From Ashinkailepas kermadecensis (Eukaryota; Arthropoda; Thecostraca; Neolepadidae), in NCBI GenBank assembly GCA_034440615.1, contig JAOTOM010001607.1, forward strand, positions 1-64,000: a DNA stretch of 64,000 nucleotides. The letters run 5' to 3'. Below the pieces are notes generated by a model. The model worked only from the letters and a program-made list of their open reading frames with translations, ran no database searches and was not told the DNA's origin. Made by a program: the position numbers and the translations under genes. Positions 15,491-30,955 of this stretch are shown here, one piece after another (within the stretch, counting starts at the first letter, position 1; the number at the start of each line of letters is the position of its first letter).

Positions 15491-16434
15491 TTGTCAGAAT
15501 AGCCTTCGACCTTTTACTCATTATAACTGAAAGATGAATTAGGCCAAAATGAACTGTATATTTCGACGTCGTGACTTTTTCAACAGTGACAGTTTGAGGG
15601 TGATAAAACAAGTACAAAATGACGTGGAGCGTGTCACAGCATGCACTCCATAAATTAACGATCTCACAGCCAGTGGAATCCGATTGACATGACCTGATTT
15701 TAACACATAATATGCTAATATATAAATACACTTTATGTGCTAGACATGGGTACTATATAATGAAACAGAAAACATTTGTCACATCATATACCTACTCACT
15801 CCACTGCGCTGAATAATACCCATCGGCTACGACAAACGCGATCTTAACGTGTAGCTATGTGTTTTGATGTGCTCTGTAGCCTGTGTTTCTGGTGTCTGTA
15901 CATCGGTATTTGGTGCTGACGGTGTAGTGCGGTATGTGACCGGTGGCAGCAGAGGACCCATCTTCTTGGACTCTGTTGCCACCGGTCCCATACCGCACTA
16001 CACCGTCAGCACCAAACACCGATGTACAGACACCAGAAACACAGGCTACAGAGCACATCGAAACACATAGCTACACGTTAAGATCGCGTTTGTCGTAGCC
16101 GATGGGTATTATTCAGCGCAGTGGAGTGAGTAGGCATATGATGTGACATATGTTTTCTGTTTCTGTATATAGTACCCATGTCTAGCACATAAAGTGTATT
16201 TATATATTAGCATATTATGTATTAAAATCAGGTCATGTCAATCGAATTTCACTGGCTGTGAGATCGTTAATTTATAGAGTGCATGCTGTGACACGCTCCA
16301 CGTCATTTTGTACTTGTTTTATCAACCTCAAACTGTTACTGTTGAAAAAGACACGACGTCGAAATATACAGTTCATTTTGACCTAATTTATCTTTCAGTT
16401 ATAATGAGTAAAAGGTCGAAGGATATTCTGACAA
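15491..16434. repeat. 944-bp near-perfect palindrome (inverted repeat)
   Basis: Left arm 15491-15958 and right arm about 15970-16434 are reverse complements over about 465 bp, with only a few per cent mismatches and a spacer of about ten bases (around CATCTTCTT). Outer ends are TTGTCAGAAT and ATTCTGACAA. Flanking sequence loses symmetry at once and shows no clear target duplication. If transcribed, it would give a very long hairpin RNA. It could be a foldback element, an inverted duplication of a short repeat, or a hairpin-RNA locus. Confidence 0.95.
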
Positions 16435-17179
16435 TATTATTAACAATGCTCAGTGCAGTGCTGCATAATCTTCATTCACAATTCCGTTCAGGCATGGTGG
16501 TAAACTGGATGTGACAATACATCTCATCCTTCACTCGATGGTCTTTTGCGACCTTTTGTATTACCTATGTATTCCCATTCGTCAACCTCTTTCCCTGTGT
16601 CGTGATACAATGTGTGCTGCGCAAAATATATTGCAACTTAATGCAACTGCAACTGAACATGGCATTGGCCACCGTTAAACTATAAAATATGATGTGCTGG
16701 GTACTGCTGTGTTACTCATTGCCAGTTTAAACTGGCTAACACCAATTAAAACCACCGAGCGGCACATGATTTCCTGTTGAAATTCCAAGCCTGGGTGCGG
16801 CTCGCTGTTCCTCGACCCCGGACCAACACTGAGGTGGGCGCCAATGTACCCCGGACTAGACATGGGACCTCGTGCAGTCTCTCCTCCCAACTGAATCGCG
16901 TCCAGTGCTCCGGTTATCACATGTGCATCTCTCCAACAGGTGTATGACCTGACACTATATGCAGCGCCGCAAAGTGGTTGTTGGTCAGAACCCAAAACAC
17001 CATATATGGTATAAATTGTTTCGCGTAGTTATCGGAAATAGCACATTTGGCATCTTTAGCTTCGGACTAAGACAAATCGTATTCTGACTTTTCAGATGGC
17101 TTGTTTTGACCGTTGTGGACACCAACCACTGCCTCTGACTGGCTCGGGAGATTGGCCTATTCCCGGGAGGTGCATCTTC
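16435..17179. other. No feature seen
   Basis: Moderate GC content. No recognisable exon, transposon end or tandem array. Confidence 0.5.
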
Positions 17180-17400
17180 AGTATCGCCTCAGCAGTCAGC
17201 ACACCATCGATACAGTGGGGAACACCAGGGAGGACACGGCTACCGGGACATCTACATGGCGTCAGCAGCCATCGAAATAGTGGGGAACACGAGGGAGGGA
17301 CACGGCTACCGGGATATCTACATCGCCCCAGCACACCACCGATACAGTGGGGAACACCAGGGAGGGACACGGCTACCGGAATATCTACATGGCTGACAGC
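17180..17400. repeat. About 66-bp tandem repeat, three copies
   Basis: Units starting AGTGGGGAACACCAGGGAGG at about 17214, 17279 and 17346. Each contains ACACGGCTACCGGGATATCT. Copies differ by small indels. No coding sense. Confidence 0.9.
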
Positions 17401-18006
17401 GCAAAATGCGTACGCATCTGGCACCGTCAACGACACTTGCGGACAAAAACAACAAACACGACAAAAACAACAAACACGTACAGGTGCGGACCAGATGAAC
17501 AGACACGTGCAGGAAACAAGAAATGAACTTCGGAAAACAAACGTGCCTGAAAATCAACACTCGGGAACTCAGCAGCCGCAAAAACTGCTTGAGCGCAAAC
17601 AAGGGAGACAGAGAGCTCCCGTAGCTAATGTAAGGAAGCTTACATTATTTCGGCACTAAGCTTTCAATATTTTCCCATCCGACCAGGCCGCAAGACGCCC
17701 GGCCAGATCCCGGCCACCTTCTCCCTCCCCTCTCGTATTGCCTTGAAGCTGAACCCGACCTTCGGTACGTGTCGCGATCAAAGGCGGCATGAAAAAAGCA
17801 TCATCCTCGCGTCTGGACCAAAACAACAGAAGGGCCCCCGGCCAGCTGTGAGCCAGCCCCGGTGAAAACTCTCAGTGGAAATTTCCAGACCTACAGACCG
17901 TCCTGACAGCCCCAGGCGGCTTCACCATACACACGGCCTAAGGTGAAGAAAAAAAGCAATCCCACCAATCAAGAGGAAGAACCCAATCCGGAGTCCTGGG
18001 AGTGGC

Positions 18007-18013
18007 TATAAAT
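18007..18013 (+). promoter_or_regulatory. TATA-like box, possible promoter or LTR
   Basis: TATAAAT follows a GC-rich stretch and precedes a CTCTCTCGG-rich leader. A donor-like CAT/GTGAGTG lies at about 18267, and an AATAAA poly(A)-type signal at about 18663. This resembles either a TATA promoter with a first exon or the U3-R part of a retroviral-type LTR. No paired LTR or coding region was found, so it stays tentative. Confidence 0.3.
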
Positions 18014-18269
18014 TAGAAAAGGCGGAGCTACGGAATGGAAGAAAATCTGGCAGCCTGGCAGAAGGGCTCTAAAACAATATCTCTCGGACGGTCTCTCTCG
18101 CTCAAGATCTCTCGCTCTCTCTCGGACTCTGACACTCAGACAGGCGGGCGGAACGAAAACTCAGGCAGGACCCACTCAGGGTACGACAGTGTAAATGGAG
18201 GCAGACGTGACATGAAGTGCCGGGCGGCGGAGAATGACGACGGCTGGAGGGCGACGACCATCGGGCATG

Positions 18270-20210
18270 TGAGTGTCGTACGTCTGACATGTCTTCCTTT
18301 TCCCCAAACCTTGCCGAACCAACCTAAGTTTTATCACGCAGCTTCTGCCTCCTCAATCTCATTCACTTTACTGAAAGGAGCGACCTGTTTTATGGGAGGG
18401 ACCAAATAGGATAAATTTAGGGTCGGGAAGGAGTGTGTCGCGTGCAAGGATTGAGATGGCGAGTAGTGTGTGTGTAAGAAGTGCGTGGGTGTAATGAGAT
18501 GCGGTGTATGCAAATTTAAATATATGATATTAATTATAGAAATTATGTGGCAGCAGTCGGCAATGATGGACAGGAACAGCAGCGGAGCAGGATCGGATAA
18601 AGTAAAACATGGAGTACAGCACAATTATGCTTGCAACGATTCCTGTCTTCCTCCCCCCGTCTAAATAAACTCGGCCTTTAGACTAACAGGAGTTCAAACA
18701 ATAATGTTATAGCTACCCACCTGCCGTGGTGCAACCCTTTTCGTTGCAATCCAAACTTTACCTGAACACAGGATGATGTTCACATGATGTTTGATATTTG
18801 CTTAAGGAGTAACAATGCTATAGGAAGTAAATTTATAAGCGAGGCAGCCGACCTGCGAGCCGTCCTCCTATGAACTGAACGTTCTCGGTAATGGTAATGA
18901 GTGTTAAGCCAGTTTAACTTGTCTAGAATATTAATGTTGTTATATATATATATATTTATATATATATAGATATATATATATATATGATCTACGTTTGGAT
19001 GTTGTCGAATTGCGAGAGGGTGAGATGAACGTACACTTCGGGTGCATTAGCTCGCTTGCTCTGGTCCTTTGACTTCGAAATCCCGCTGGCCTCTGTGACC
19101 CAGGGGCGCAGATGGGGGCGGGCATAGCATGCAGGTGGGATGGGCTGTTAAGGGAAGCCCCACCTTGCGTCCGTCGAGTTTGGCGCCGGACAATAGGGTA
19201 ATGCAAAACACTGCACGGTCGTGAGTCCGCACCCGTTCGCTATACGTTTGGACACCGAGCTGTATAGCGTTTCGGGGGAACGTACGGACAGGTTTGGCGT
19301 GCCGTAAGCCCCGAGGCTGAAGGGGTAGGGCAGGCTAGGTTATATAGACGGCCAGGGGACGTGCCCAACGTGGTAGAGAGGGGAGGGGCAAAATTTGGGG
19401 ACCAAGCATTTCATTAATTAATAAGGAGATGATAAATGAGACGAGCGTATGTGAAGTGAATGAGGAGAATGAATGTGCTTTAGGTAGCTTTAAGGACCAG
19501 CGGAAGCCGCTTGGAGCTTATCACAGGCACCTATTTCGTGCCGTATATTGTATAAAATTATGCTACTATTAGCGTCCAAAAGTCCCAACTCGGGACAAGT
19601 CATTGAAACCAAGGGCAAATTGCATTCTCATTAATTTTCTAAATACAACGTATTCTTTCTAATTTGGATAGAAGCACTCATTTACCTATATGGTGTTCCC
19701 AAAACTTTGACCTCGCACACATATAAATTCGTGTTAGGGACGGTAGCTCAAACAACATCAAGTCGGCTGGAGTTTGGGGAATGTGTGGTGGAGGTGGCGG
19801 GGAAACACAGCACAACACACCACACACACAGGCATAGCAGAAAAGGAGATATTTAGCCCAGTCTAAGTCAAGAATTATCCCATGTTCGCCGCACCCACCA
19901 CCGCCCCCACACCCCACCAACGGCAGAGCCGCCATCCCTACACTAACGCCCATGGACACTGCAGCAGAAACATAGGGACCGCAGTGGCATCATCTTCTTA
20001 TGTTGGTTTCCTCCGGATGCTTGCTGGGGGCGTGTGACAGTGACGCTTCATGTCATGCAGAATTCGTGTTCTGAAGCCTGAGCGCACCGGCCGACCGGAT
20101 AATTTCCGTTCAGCGGGATTTCGGCGTATACCGTCAATGCGCTGGCACGGTCAGGCCAGCTGACACGAATCACTCCCACCAGTAGGCAGCTGCAGTTATC
20201 GCACCAAATA
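18270..20210. other. Unassigned
   Basis: Contains a (TA)n run at about 18940-18985, and otherwise no supportable exon or element. ORFs are short and proline- or glycine-rich from simple sequence. Confidence 0.45.
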
Positions 20211-20214
20211 ACGG

Positions 20215-20262
20215 CCCACCTGTGGGGTTCGAACCCACTGTTTGCCAGGCGGTTTGCGGTCC
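20215..20262 (-). other. tRNA T-arm-like motif (SINE relic)
   Basis: On the minus strand GTGGG-TTCGAAC-CCCAC forms a perfect five-base-pair T stem with the canonical loop and B box. The upstream sequence does not fold into anticodon or D arms. It is therefore probably the remnant of a tRNA-derived SINE rather than a tRNA gene. Confidence 0.4.
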
Positions 20263-20413
20263 TATAGAGAAGATGGACGACCAGCCCCCTCCCCCGGCAC
20301 TACCCGCCTGAGACTTTAGCACACGCCATGAGTCTCCAGCATCACGTCCTGGTGGACGTCCCCACCTGAGGTCCCCCCCCCCCACACACACCTGAGGCTA
20401 ATGTCCCCCTCAC

Positions 20414-20459
20414 CTGAGGCCAGCAGGGCAGGGAGCAGCAGCACCATCGACATGTCCAT
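20414..20459 (-). CDS. Candidate first coding exon: signal peptide
   Basis: On the minus strand ATG sits in a strong initiation context (GTCGCC before ATGG). The 15 codons read Met-Asp-Met-Ser-Met, then a leucine/alanine-rich core (VLLLPALLAS), then a donor (TCAG/GTGAGG) in phase 1. A short hydrophobic leader closed by a phase-1 intron is the classic first exon of a secreted, lysosomal or type I membrane protein. A GC- and CpG-rich stretch with CACGTG boxes lies just upstream. The next exons should lie at lower coordinates, but I could not identify any, so the product is unknown. It could be a chance ORF in a CpG island. Confidence 0.42.
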
Positions 20460-20547
20460 GGCGACGGGCGGCGGGGCGGAGACTGGACGCAGACGTGGAA
20501 CAGCACGCCCGAGCTCAGCATCAGCCGCCAAGGACGGCGCTCCCGCC

Positions 20548-20609
20548 ACACGTGATCCGCGCCGCGCCGCCGCGGCCGGGTCACGTGACCGTGGTGTGGT
20601 CACGTGACA
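20548..20609 (-). promoter_or_regulatory. CpG-rich promoter-like region with CACGTG boxes
   Basis: Two perfect palindromes GTCACGTGAC at 20580-20589 and 20600-20609 are spaced 20 bp centre to centre. A third CACGTG core lies near 20549. They sit 90-150 bp upstream of the candidate start codon, in GC-dense sequence. GTCACGTGAC is the consensus of CLEAR/E-box sites bound by MITF/TFE and USF bHLH-zip factors, which is established for lysosomal genes of vertebrates. Extending this role to the present locus is inference. Confidence 0.5.
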
Positions 20610-20859
20610 CCAGCACCTGGCGCGCGCGCTTTCCGAGAGAAGGCGAAGGCGCGATCGGAGCGCGTCCCAGGCGCTGCCAGACGGGCGGGCAGGCCCGGTT
20701 TTGATCACGGAATGTCATTGTTGCAGGTGTGCAGGTGTGCAGGTGATCCGGGGTGGTGTCGGTCGGGTGGGGGGTGGGGGCAGCAGGTACGTCTGCGCAG
20801 ACACGCCGCCAGCGTCGCCATCATATCCGGTGGAGCCTGACGACGCTGGACAGGGAACA

Positions 20860-21699
20860 GCTACTTCATTCCCTTTCTACGCAAGTTATGAAAGTTGCAT
20901 GTCATGAAGGCGGTGGTGAAGGCGTACCTACTTGTGCGCCGTCCGCACCAAAACTCCGTCTCCTGCAAAAAAAAGCAAAAGTCCGCCGTGCCGACGGAAA
21001 AAAAGAAAAGAGCATTTGCGTCGCTGAATAGTGTTATGCGCGTTTTAAGTTTGTCCTGGTATCGAGTAGAAGCGCTAATGAATGTTAATGATGCAATGCC
21101 TGTCTTACTGTTTTGTGATTTTATTTCACGTTATGTGATGAGTATTACCCTTTTAAACTACTACTACCGAATTTGTTTCATTGAACAGCTATTGACTGTC
21201 GAAATATATTCCAAATGGATCCGAGTATAGCATTACGATTTTGTTACTTGAGGATGTGTTAGGCTAGGATGGGTAAGGCCATGATGTTATACAATATTGT
21301 CTTGCTATTCAAATTAATGAATTGGGTTTTTATTCATGTAGCTGATCCATGAGCTTCCTCGACATCGTCACTCAGAAAGATGCCGAGAAAAGAACTAGTA
21401 GAGGTATTCAGAGATGCATAAATTGTTAGGTTGATGCACATGTCTGAACGAAGCCAAGTTCGTGCAGTCATCCATAGCTAATTCATAGTGATAATGTTTT
21501 GGCAAGTGCAACGAGTCGTAAAATTGGGCCTAGCTATATACCGTAAGCTATTTTTGTCCTACTAATTCACGTTCCTTCATTCAGTAAATGGTATTTGCTA
21601 TCTCGCAGAGCTGTTGAACCCTTTTGCGGGAGGCCCCACGTATGGTTAAGTATCTTGCGATCGAAACCTACACAGCCAGCAGATAGTATGTAAGCCCTG
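20860..21699. other. No feature seen
   Basis: AT-rich from about 21000. No exon, transposon end or array recognised. Confidence 0.5.
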
Positions 21700-22045
21700 A
21701 AACGGCTACCAACTGACCGTACAGCATCATCAACACCACCAACTGGCCGTACATCATCATCAACATCACCAACTGACCGTACAGCATTATCAACACCACC
21801 AACTAGCCGTACATCATCATCAACATCACCAACTGACCGTGCATCACCATCAACACCATCAACTGACCGTACAACACCATCAACACCACCAACTGACCGT
21901 ACAGCATCATCAACACCACCAACTGACCGTACAGCACCATCAACACCACCAACTGACCGTACAGCACCATCAACACCACCAACTGACCGTACAGCACCAT
22001 CAACACCACCAACTGACCGTACAGCACCATCAACACCACCAACAA
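21700..22045. repeat. 30-bp minisatellite, about 11.5 copies
   Basis: Tandem unit of 30 bp containing ACCGTACAGCACCATCAACA and CCACCAACTG. The rightmost copies are nearly identical, and the left copies carry CATCATCAACATCACC variants. Open in several frames because 30 is divisible by three. Confidence 0.96.
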
Positions 22046-22289
22046 CGTGCAGCACGAAACGGCGGTGACGGTTATTTCGCACGTGCCAAATACATCGACA
22101 CTGCTTCTCCTCGGACAGTGTTGACCAGCTCCCACCAGTTGTCAGCCGACCATGGCCAAGCCAAGGTCAGCGAATGGACGGAATGACGAGGCTCGCCCTG
22201 AGGAGGTGACAGTTACCGAGGTAGTCGACTGGAATAGCTGCACCACCAACGGCTCACAGATTCAAAGCACAGCCTCAAAACTAAGGCGA

Positions 22290-22985
22290 TTTCTACTGGC
22301 ATCAGTTGCTGTGCCAGTATGATATTGTGTTACCAGTGGCTGTACCAGTATCATCTTGTGCTACCAGTGGCTGTACCAGTATGAAATTGTGGCTGCCAGT
22401 GGCTGTATCAGTATGATTTTGTTCTGCTAGTGGCTATACCAGCATCATTTTATGTTAAAAGAGGCTGTATCAGTATGCTATTGTGTTATCAATAGCTCTA
22501 CCAGTATGATATTGTGTTAGCAGTGGCTGTACCAGCATGATACTGTGCTGCCGGTGGCTGTACCAGTGGGATATTATGCTGCCGGTGGCTGTACCAGTAT
22601 CATCTTGTGCTACCAGTGGCTGTACCAGTATGATATTGTGGCTGCCAGTGGCTATATCGGTATGATTTTGTTCTGCTAGTGGCTATGCCAGTATCATTTT
22701 ATGTTATCAGTGGCTGTATCAGTATGATATTGTGCTATCAATAGCTCTACCAGTATGATATTGTGTTATCAGTGGCTGTACCAGCATGATACTGTGCTAC
22801 CGGTAGCTGTACCAGTATGATATTGTGCTGCCGGTGGCTGTACCAGTATGATACTGTGGTGCCAGTGGCTGCACCAGCATGATATTGTGCTTTCAGTGGC
22901 TGTACCAGCATAATATTGTGCTACAAGTGGCTGTACCAGTATGATACTGTTCTGCCACTACCTGTACCAGTACGATATTGTATTG
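22290..22985. repeat. 31-32-bp minisatellite, about 22 copies
   Basis: Degenerate tandem unit GTGGCTGTACCAGTATGATA followed by TTGTGCTGCCA, with length slips and substitutions. It is more diverged than the neighbouring 30-bp array. Confidence 0.93.
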
Positions 22986-23301
22986 CCAGTGCGAATGCAG
23001 TTGTCTCTCGATAATCGTGTTCATATCACGTTCCTTTCCCACGGCACCTCCCCCAGGTGCGCTGCAGATGTAACTAAGAGTTTTACTTCAATTGTTCTTA
23101 AATTTAGTGACGAACCAAATGCTGCATCTGGGGAAATCCCATGTCGATGATGCTTATTCTTGTAGCCCCTGATGTACTACAAGAAATCCCAGGAATACCG
23201 CCTGCTCTGCTCTGAAGGTCAGTCCAGTGCCAATGGACTACCATCACCCCTTTCTCGGGTACCATCATCCTTGACTGAGGTCACCTGCCGAGAGCACTGA
23301 C

Positions 23302-23488
23302 CCATGATTGAAGAGCTCCCTGTACGGCGAGTCCTTCTGTAGGCCGATGGCGATACCTCCGGTCACGTAGCTGACAGAGAGATTATGCATCAGACACATC
23401 AGACATATGCGATGGCCGGATCCATCCTGGTCAGATGGTAGCCGGCCTCCTCGTTGAATGCGATGAAGGTACATTTGCCTGCCGCCAC
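23302..23488 (-). CDS. Ionotropic-receptor/iGluR-like exon, frame broken
   Basis: Minus-strand exon candidate. The acceptor is CTTCTTCTCACCAG before GTGGCG, and a plausible donor is CATGG/GTCAGT. The first part reads VAAGKCTFIAFNEEAGYHL. The second part reads SYVTGG, IAIGLQKDSPYR and ELFNHG, which matches the conserved ligand-binding S2 end preceding the last membrane helix in ionotropic receptors. The two parts are in different frames (shift near 23400-23410, beside a duplicated TGTCTGATG). Either this is a pseudogene, a base is missing from the sequence, or an unusual splice occurs. No other exon of the receptor, including the last helix, was found nearby. The family call rests mainly on the second half. 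Confidence 0.5.
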
Positions 23489-25784
23489 CTGGTGAGAAGA
23501 AGCAGAACTGTAGGTACGTGCAACCCCGGTAGGTGTTGTGGTAAACGGGCGTGAGTTTCATACTTGAGCAAATGCACGTACTGTTTCACCGGATTATGCT
23601 GCGGGTACCAAACCATGGCTGGAGATCCCAGGCGGATTGGGGGTCCGGACCCGCCCCCGCCCCGTCTGGTTTGGTAACCTGCCAATATTAATTTGCCATT
23701 TTATCTATTCAATCTTAAATATGTCCTGAAATAGCTACTTGGATACCCTGGTTTGATAAGAGGTCTACATTCTTCATTTTGGCCATAAACTATCACTAAG
23801 AATGCAGACTGTCAATTAACGGCTGATATTGGTGGACTATACTGCGCAGCTTCTCCATTAGGCTTTCGGTATCCGTCTACCAGGCTGACCACAGGCAAGT
23901 GCTCAAAGGCGTCACGTGACCATTGCCCCTGCATAAAGTAAGTGAGAGAGACTGGTCTATGCTGTGCCTGCCTCGCGTGCTTCAGTTGAACGGACAGGAT
24001 TGACAGTTCAGTGAGTGGTCTACCACCTGACCCTTGTCGACAACGAACAATTTATTGATTACGTTGCTTTATTTATGTATTGTTTATTGGGCGGTTATCG
24101 ACGCACTTTATACACGATCACGGCTAATGGCGCCGCCCACACTGCTTCGCCGGTGGGCCGCGGGATTGGGAAATGTCCCGAGTGGTGCGAATGTTGAACC
24201 CGGGACCTTCGTTGCCATTGCCATGACGTTGCCAATGGTCATGAGCAGCCATTGAACCGAACCCGTCTCGGTAAGGAGGGGTTGGTTTCCTGCACTCATC
24301 TGACGCTTATCACGTGACCCGGTGATTGTGGGCCGGCACCCGACTAGATAGGGTTATGGTTTGCCGGCCGGCCATTTCGAGGCATTGGCGGCACGCTCAA
24401 CGTTGGACACAACGCATCCTGATGACCTCGATGTGTGCTGACTTGTGATTTGTGACCCGGATTGCGTGAGTGTAGTCAGGATATGACGCAGCAACGTATG
24501 TTTGTCGTGCACACATTGGCGTAGCGCTGACTCAGGGGAAGGGTGGACTGTTCAACAATGTTCAATTGCAAAAGAAGTAGAAGCCATTTCACGGCTGAAA
24601 TTGACACCAACAAATTAATGTTCGGAACAGAGAGGAATATCTCACCTGTTACCTGTTGCTGTTCGTGCTTATATTTATCTCTCATTTACATTTCTCCCGG
24701 TGATTTATAGACGATGGTGGTAAGCTGGTGTTCCCAAGTGAACATTAAGTATTCATCAAGTACATAATACAAGTTTTCATCAATAACTATAGCATCACTA
24801 CTTCAAATATATATCATTTTATTATTTCATGTCTAAAATTTAAACCCTTTAAAAAATAATAGTGCATATCCAGGGACATTTTTAAAAAATGGCGGTAGGC
24901 TGGCCTCCTCCAAATCAACTTGACCCCACACTGTGACGCAATTCGTAGGTACGCCAATGTGTGCGAGTAGGTGTTTGGGGAATGCGTTATCCCGGATATC
25001 TTTACCGAATTTTCCTCTGGTTACGTGGAATATCCTCCCCCTGAGATCAATGTCCTCCCCCTGGGATCACCTCCAAAATGGTAGCCGTTCAGCCACTCCC
25101 AGTCAGATCACTCACCCTGCTCATGAACTTGTGATTTCCTGCACATTTCTAGGAGGAGCCTATGACTGGTGATCGGCCAGGTAATTGCAAATGTCCCACC
25201 CCATGTCGAATTAGCTTAGAATAATTGAGAAGGATATATCTGAACACATCTAAATATCACCATCACTTCTCAATTCAGGAAATATTGGATTTATTAGCCT
25301 CGGCTATTTACCCGACTAAAAGGATTGACTTTCGCCTCACCTTCATTTTATTAGAGGACAATAGCTTCCTTTTCGCGAGGTCGCATATTTTAGCTTTGGC
25401 TTCGGATTCGGCTTGGTAGTATTCATCCGCCATCTTTGGCTGCATGACCTTATTGTGGCTCCGGCTTCGGCTTCCAGGCCGAAGGTGAAGGAAGAGCCGA
25501 AAGTTGAGTCCACATGTTCGATCCGTCCACTTAATATATATTCATAGTTCAGTTAAACATCGAATGTGTTGGCTTTTAAGTGAGGTCCGCCAAGAAGATG
25601 TGACGGCCCCCATACTCATGCAATAACGGTGCAGTGTCCAGTGCCTAGTACAGAGGGAGAGGGGCCCGATCATCCGTACAGATTTCAGACTCGATTCCAT
25701 TTTGATCGGATGTGATATCATTTTCACCGGAATTTCGGAGTTCAATACCTGCGATTGGTCGCGAATTTATATCACTGCTCTGCA
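23489..25784. other. Unassigned
   Basis: No further receptor exon recognised. Near 24195 a TTGAACCCGGGACC stretch resembles the reversed B box of a tRNA-derived SINE, without other supporting parts. The remainder is AT-rich single-copy-looking DNA. Confidence 0.4.
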
Positions 25785-26026
25785 GTGGTGGATCCAGAAG
25801 CCTGGCTTGGGGAGACAATTTCACCAAAAAATGTTACAGATTTGTTAACACCTCATCAGATCTGAACAGCTAACATTCGTCAGGCCTGCCTGACACGGTA
25901 TTTACCTCATAAAATGCTCTTTGATCTCGCGAACATGCCATTTTAGTGCAAAATGTGTTTAAAAATCGGTCTGTTTGGTGGAGGGACATGGCTCCCTTGG
26001 CGTCCCAGAATCTGCCCCGCCCTTGC
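25785..26026. mobile_element. Possible small hAT-type MITE
   Basis: The left end CAGTGGTGGATCCAGAAG resembles hAT termini. On the right, near 26005-26026, a stretch reading CAGAATCTGCCCCGCCC is partly complementary. Flanking octamers match poorly (about 5/8). Tentative. Confidence 0.3.
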
Positions 26027-26029
26027 TGC

Positions 26030-27334
26030 ATGGTAGCAGGGGCGGTATTGTTGTAGCATATCATTTGCTTACCAATCGAGTTTTAATTACTATTCTTGTT
26101 ATCAGCAGTCACGTGCTTCTCCCATGACAGTAAGAGCCATTACCGTTGGTGGGGGTGGCCGGTGCTTTGTCAAGTCTGTTGTTTCCCCACCAGCTTTGAA
26201 CCATCTCAACTTCTACCTGACGGCGTGGCGCATATGATAGGGCAGAAGGTGCTCACATACAACTCCAGCAATGCAAATGTCGAAGACGCTCCTCATACTT
26301 AACTCCCCACGTGCACACTCATTCGTCCATTATCATGCAGAAACAATTTGATTGCTTCAGACAGCCAACTGCTTCCCTGCGCAGCTGATTTCCAGACGGT
26401 CACGTGACGACGATCTCCAACGGGGTCAGAGGTGAACCTCGAGGGCTGATGTCGCCATGCCCTCGGGCGTATCTATGCGCGAGCTGCGATGCACGAGCGG
26501 CGAGTGGCAGTAGCCGAGATGAGGCTCGCATACCGTGCGTTGTGACGGACGGTTCCGGTTGTGGCTCGTCGTAAACTTGACACTATGCCTACATGTCGCG
26601 GTCGCATTGCTAGGCCTGGGTCATCACTGTGTTGAGTGCTCAAAGTGACAGTGAAAAGTGCTTGCGATGAAGATGTGTAGCACATGTGAAGTGCGAGCAG
26701 CCATTACCTGTTCGGCTGTGTGTTGTGCTGCGGCTATGGCCACGGAAGTGCTCCGGTAGTTCGGTGTCGCCCAAACTGCACGATCTCCGACGGTGATGTA
26801 CCGCTTTCGTCTTACACTAGTATTGTACCTGCTTTATTTTACGTTCATTGCATTGTTCAGTTGATCAGTATGATATTTATGTATTGATAAAGTTCAGCGT
26901 TTGTCATCGTGTGTGAGTTAGGCTGTCAACGGATCCATAGGCACCCTATAGGCTGCTCATGTAATTCTCCTTCATTTATTGCACAAAAAGGTTGCACAAA
27001 ATCCAGCAACTCATAGAAAAATGGCATGAATCCGGTTGTATTTGTTCTTGAGATATTTCAGTCCGGGACTGGGACAACTGTAAGCGCGATAATTGCTCTT
27101 GCAAATAGTTCGGTAGTTCTGCACATGCATGAATCATCGATAGGTGCATTATATGTCAATACTTACGCAACCTGGACTTGACCTCGGGTCTAGTGAGTGC
27201 ATCTGGGCAGAAGATGCCAAATTGCCGTGTTGGTGCAATGTGCAATGCGTCACATGTTCATTGGCCACATTTGTATGATGAACTCGAAAAAATTGACCTA
27301 CAATTTCGTATATAGCACAGAACACACACACATA
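26030..27334. other. No feature seen
   Basis: GC-rich at about 26400-26770, otherwise average. No exon with convincing splice borders or family resemblance was found. Confidence 0.45.
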
Positions 27335-30599
<3,265 letters not shown>

Positions 30600-30955
30600 C
30601 CACAATGGTGTCTCGTCAGTTTTAATCTTTACTCTATGGAAGATTCTCACCAGCTTACAGACAGCATCAATGGAGGAATTTCATCAGTTTACACATCCCC
30701 TTCGTGGAGGCATCTCACCAGCTTACAATTATCCTCCATGGAGGAACCTCACCGGCTTACATAACCGCTCCATGGAGTCTCATCGATTTGCATATCTCCT
30801 CCATGGAGGAGTTTCCTCAGCTTGAAAATCTCCTCCATGGAGAAGTCCAGTTTGCAGATCTCCTACATGGAAGAGTGTCACCACTATGCAGATCTCCTCC
30901 ATGAAGGCGTCTCACCAGTCTACAGATCTCCTCCAAGGAGGTGTCCCCCTGTAGA
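30600..30955. repeat. Degenerate minisatellite of about 36 bp
   Basis: About nine diverged copies centred on CTCCTCCATGGAGGAG, each followed by a CTCACCAG-like and TTACAGAT-like segment. The unit is itself palindromic at CTCCATGGAG. On the minus strand each copy contains a donor-like CTGGTGAGA. Confidence 0.85.

Noticed and set aside
18035..18409. ORF following the TATA-like box at 18007
   Set aside because: The ATG would lie at or before the expected transcription start, and the peptide is low-complexity Ser/Arg/Gly.
18940..19260. Minus-strand ORF (AKLDGRKVGLPLTAHP) as a conserved gene
   Set aside because: No start or splice context and no recognised domain. It may be part of a dispersed repeat, but this cannot be shown here.
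20203..20290. Functional tRNA gene at the TTCGAAC motif
   Set aside because: Only the T arm folds; anticodon, D and acceptor arms cannot be paired.
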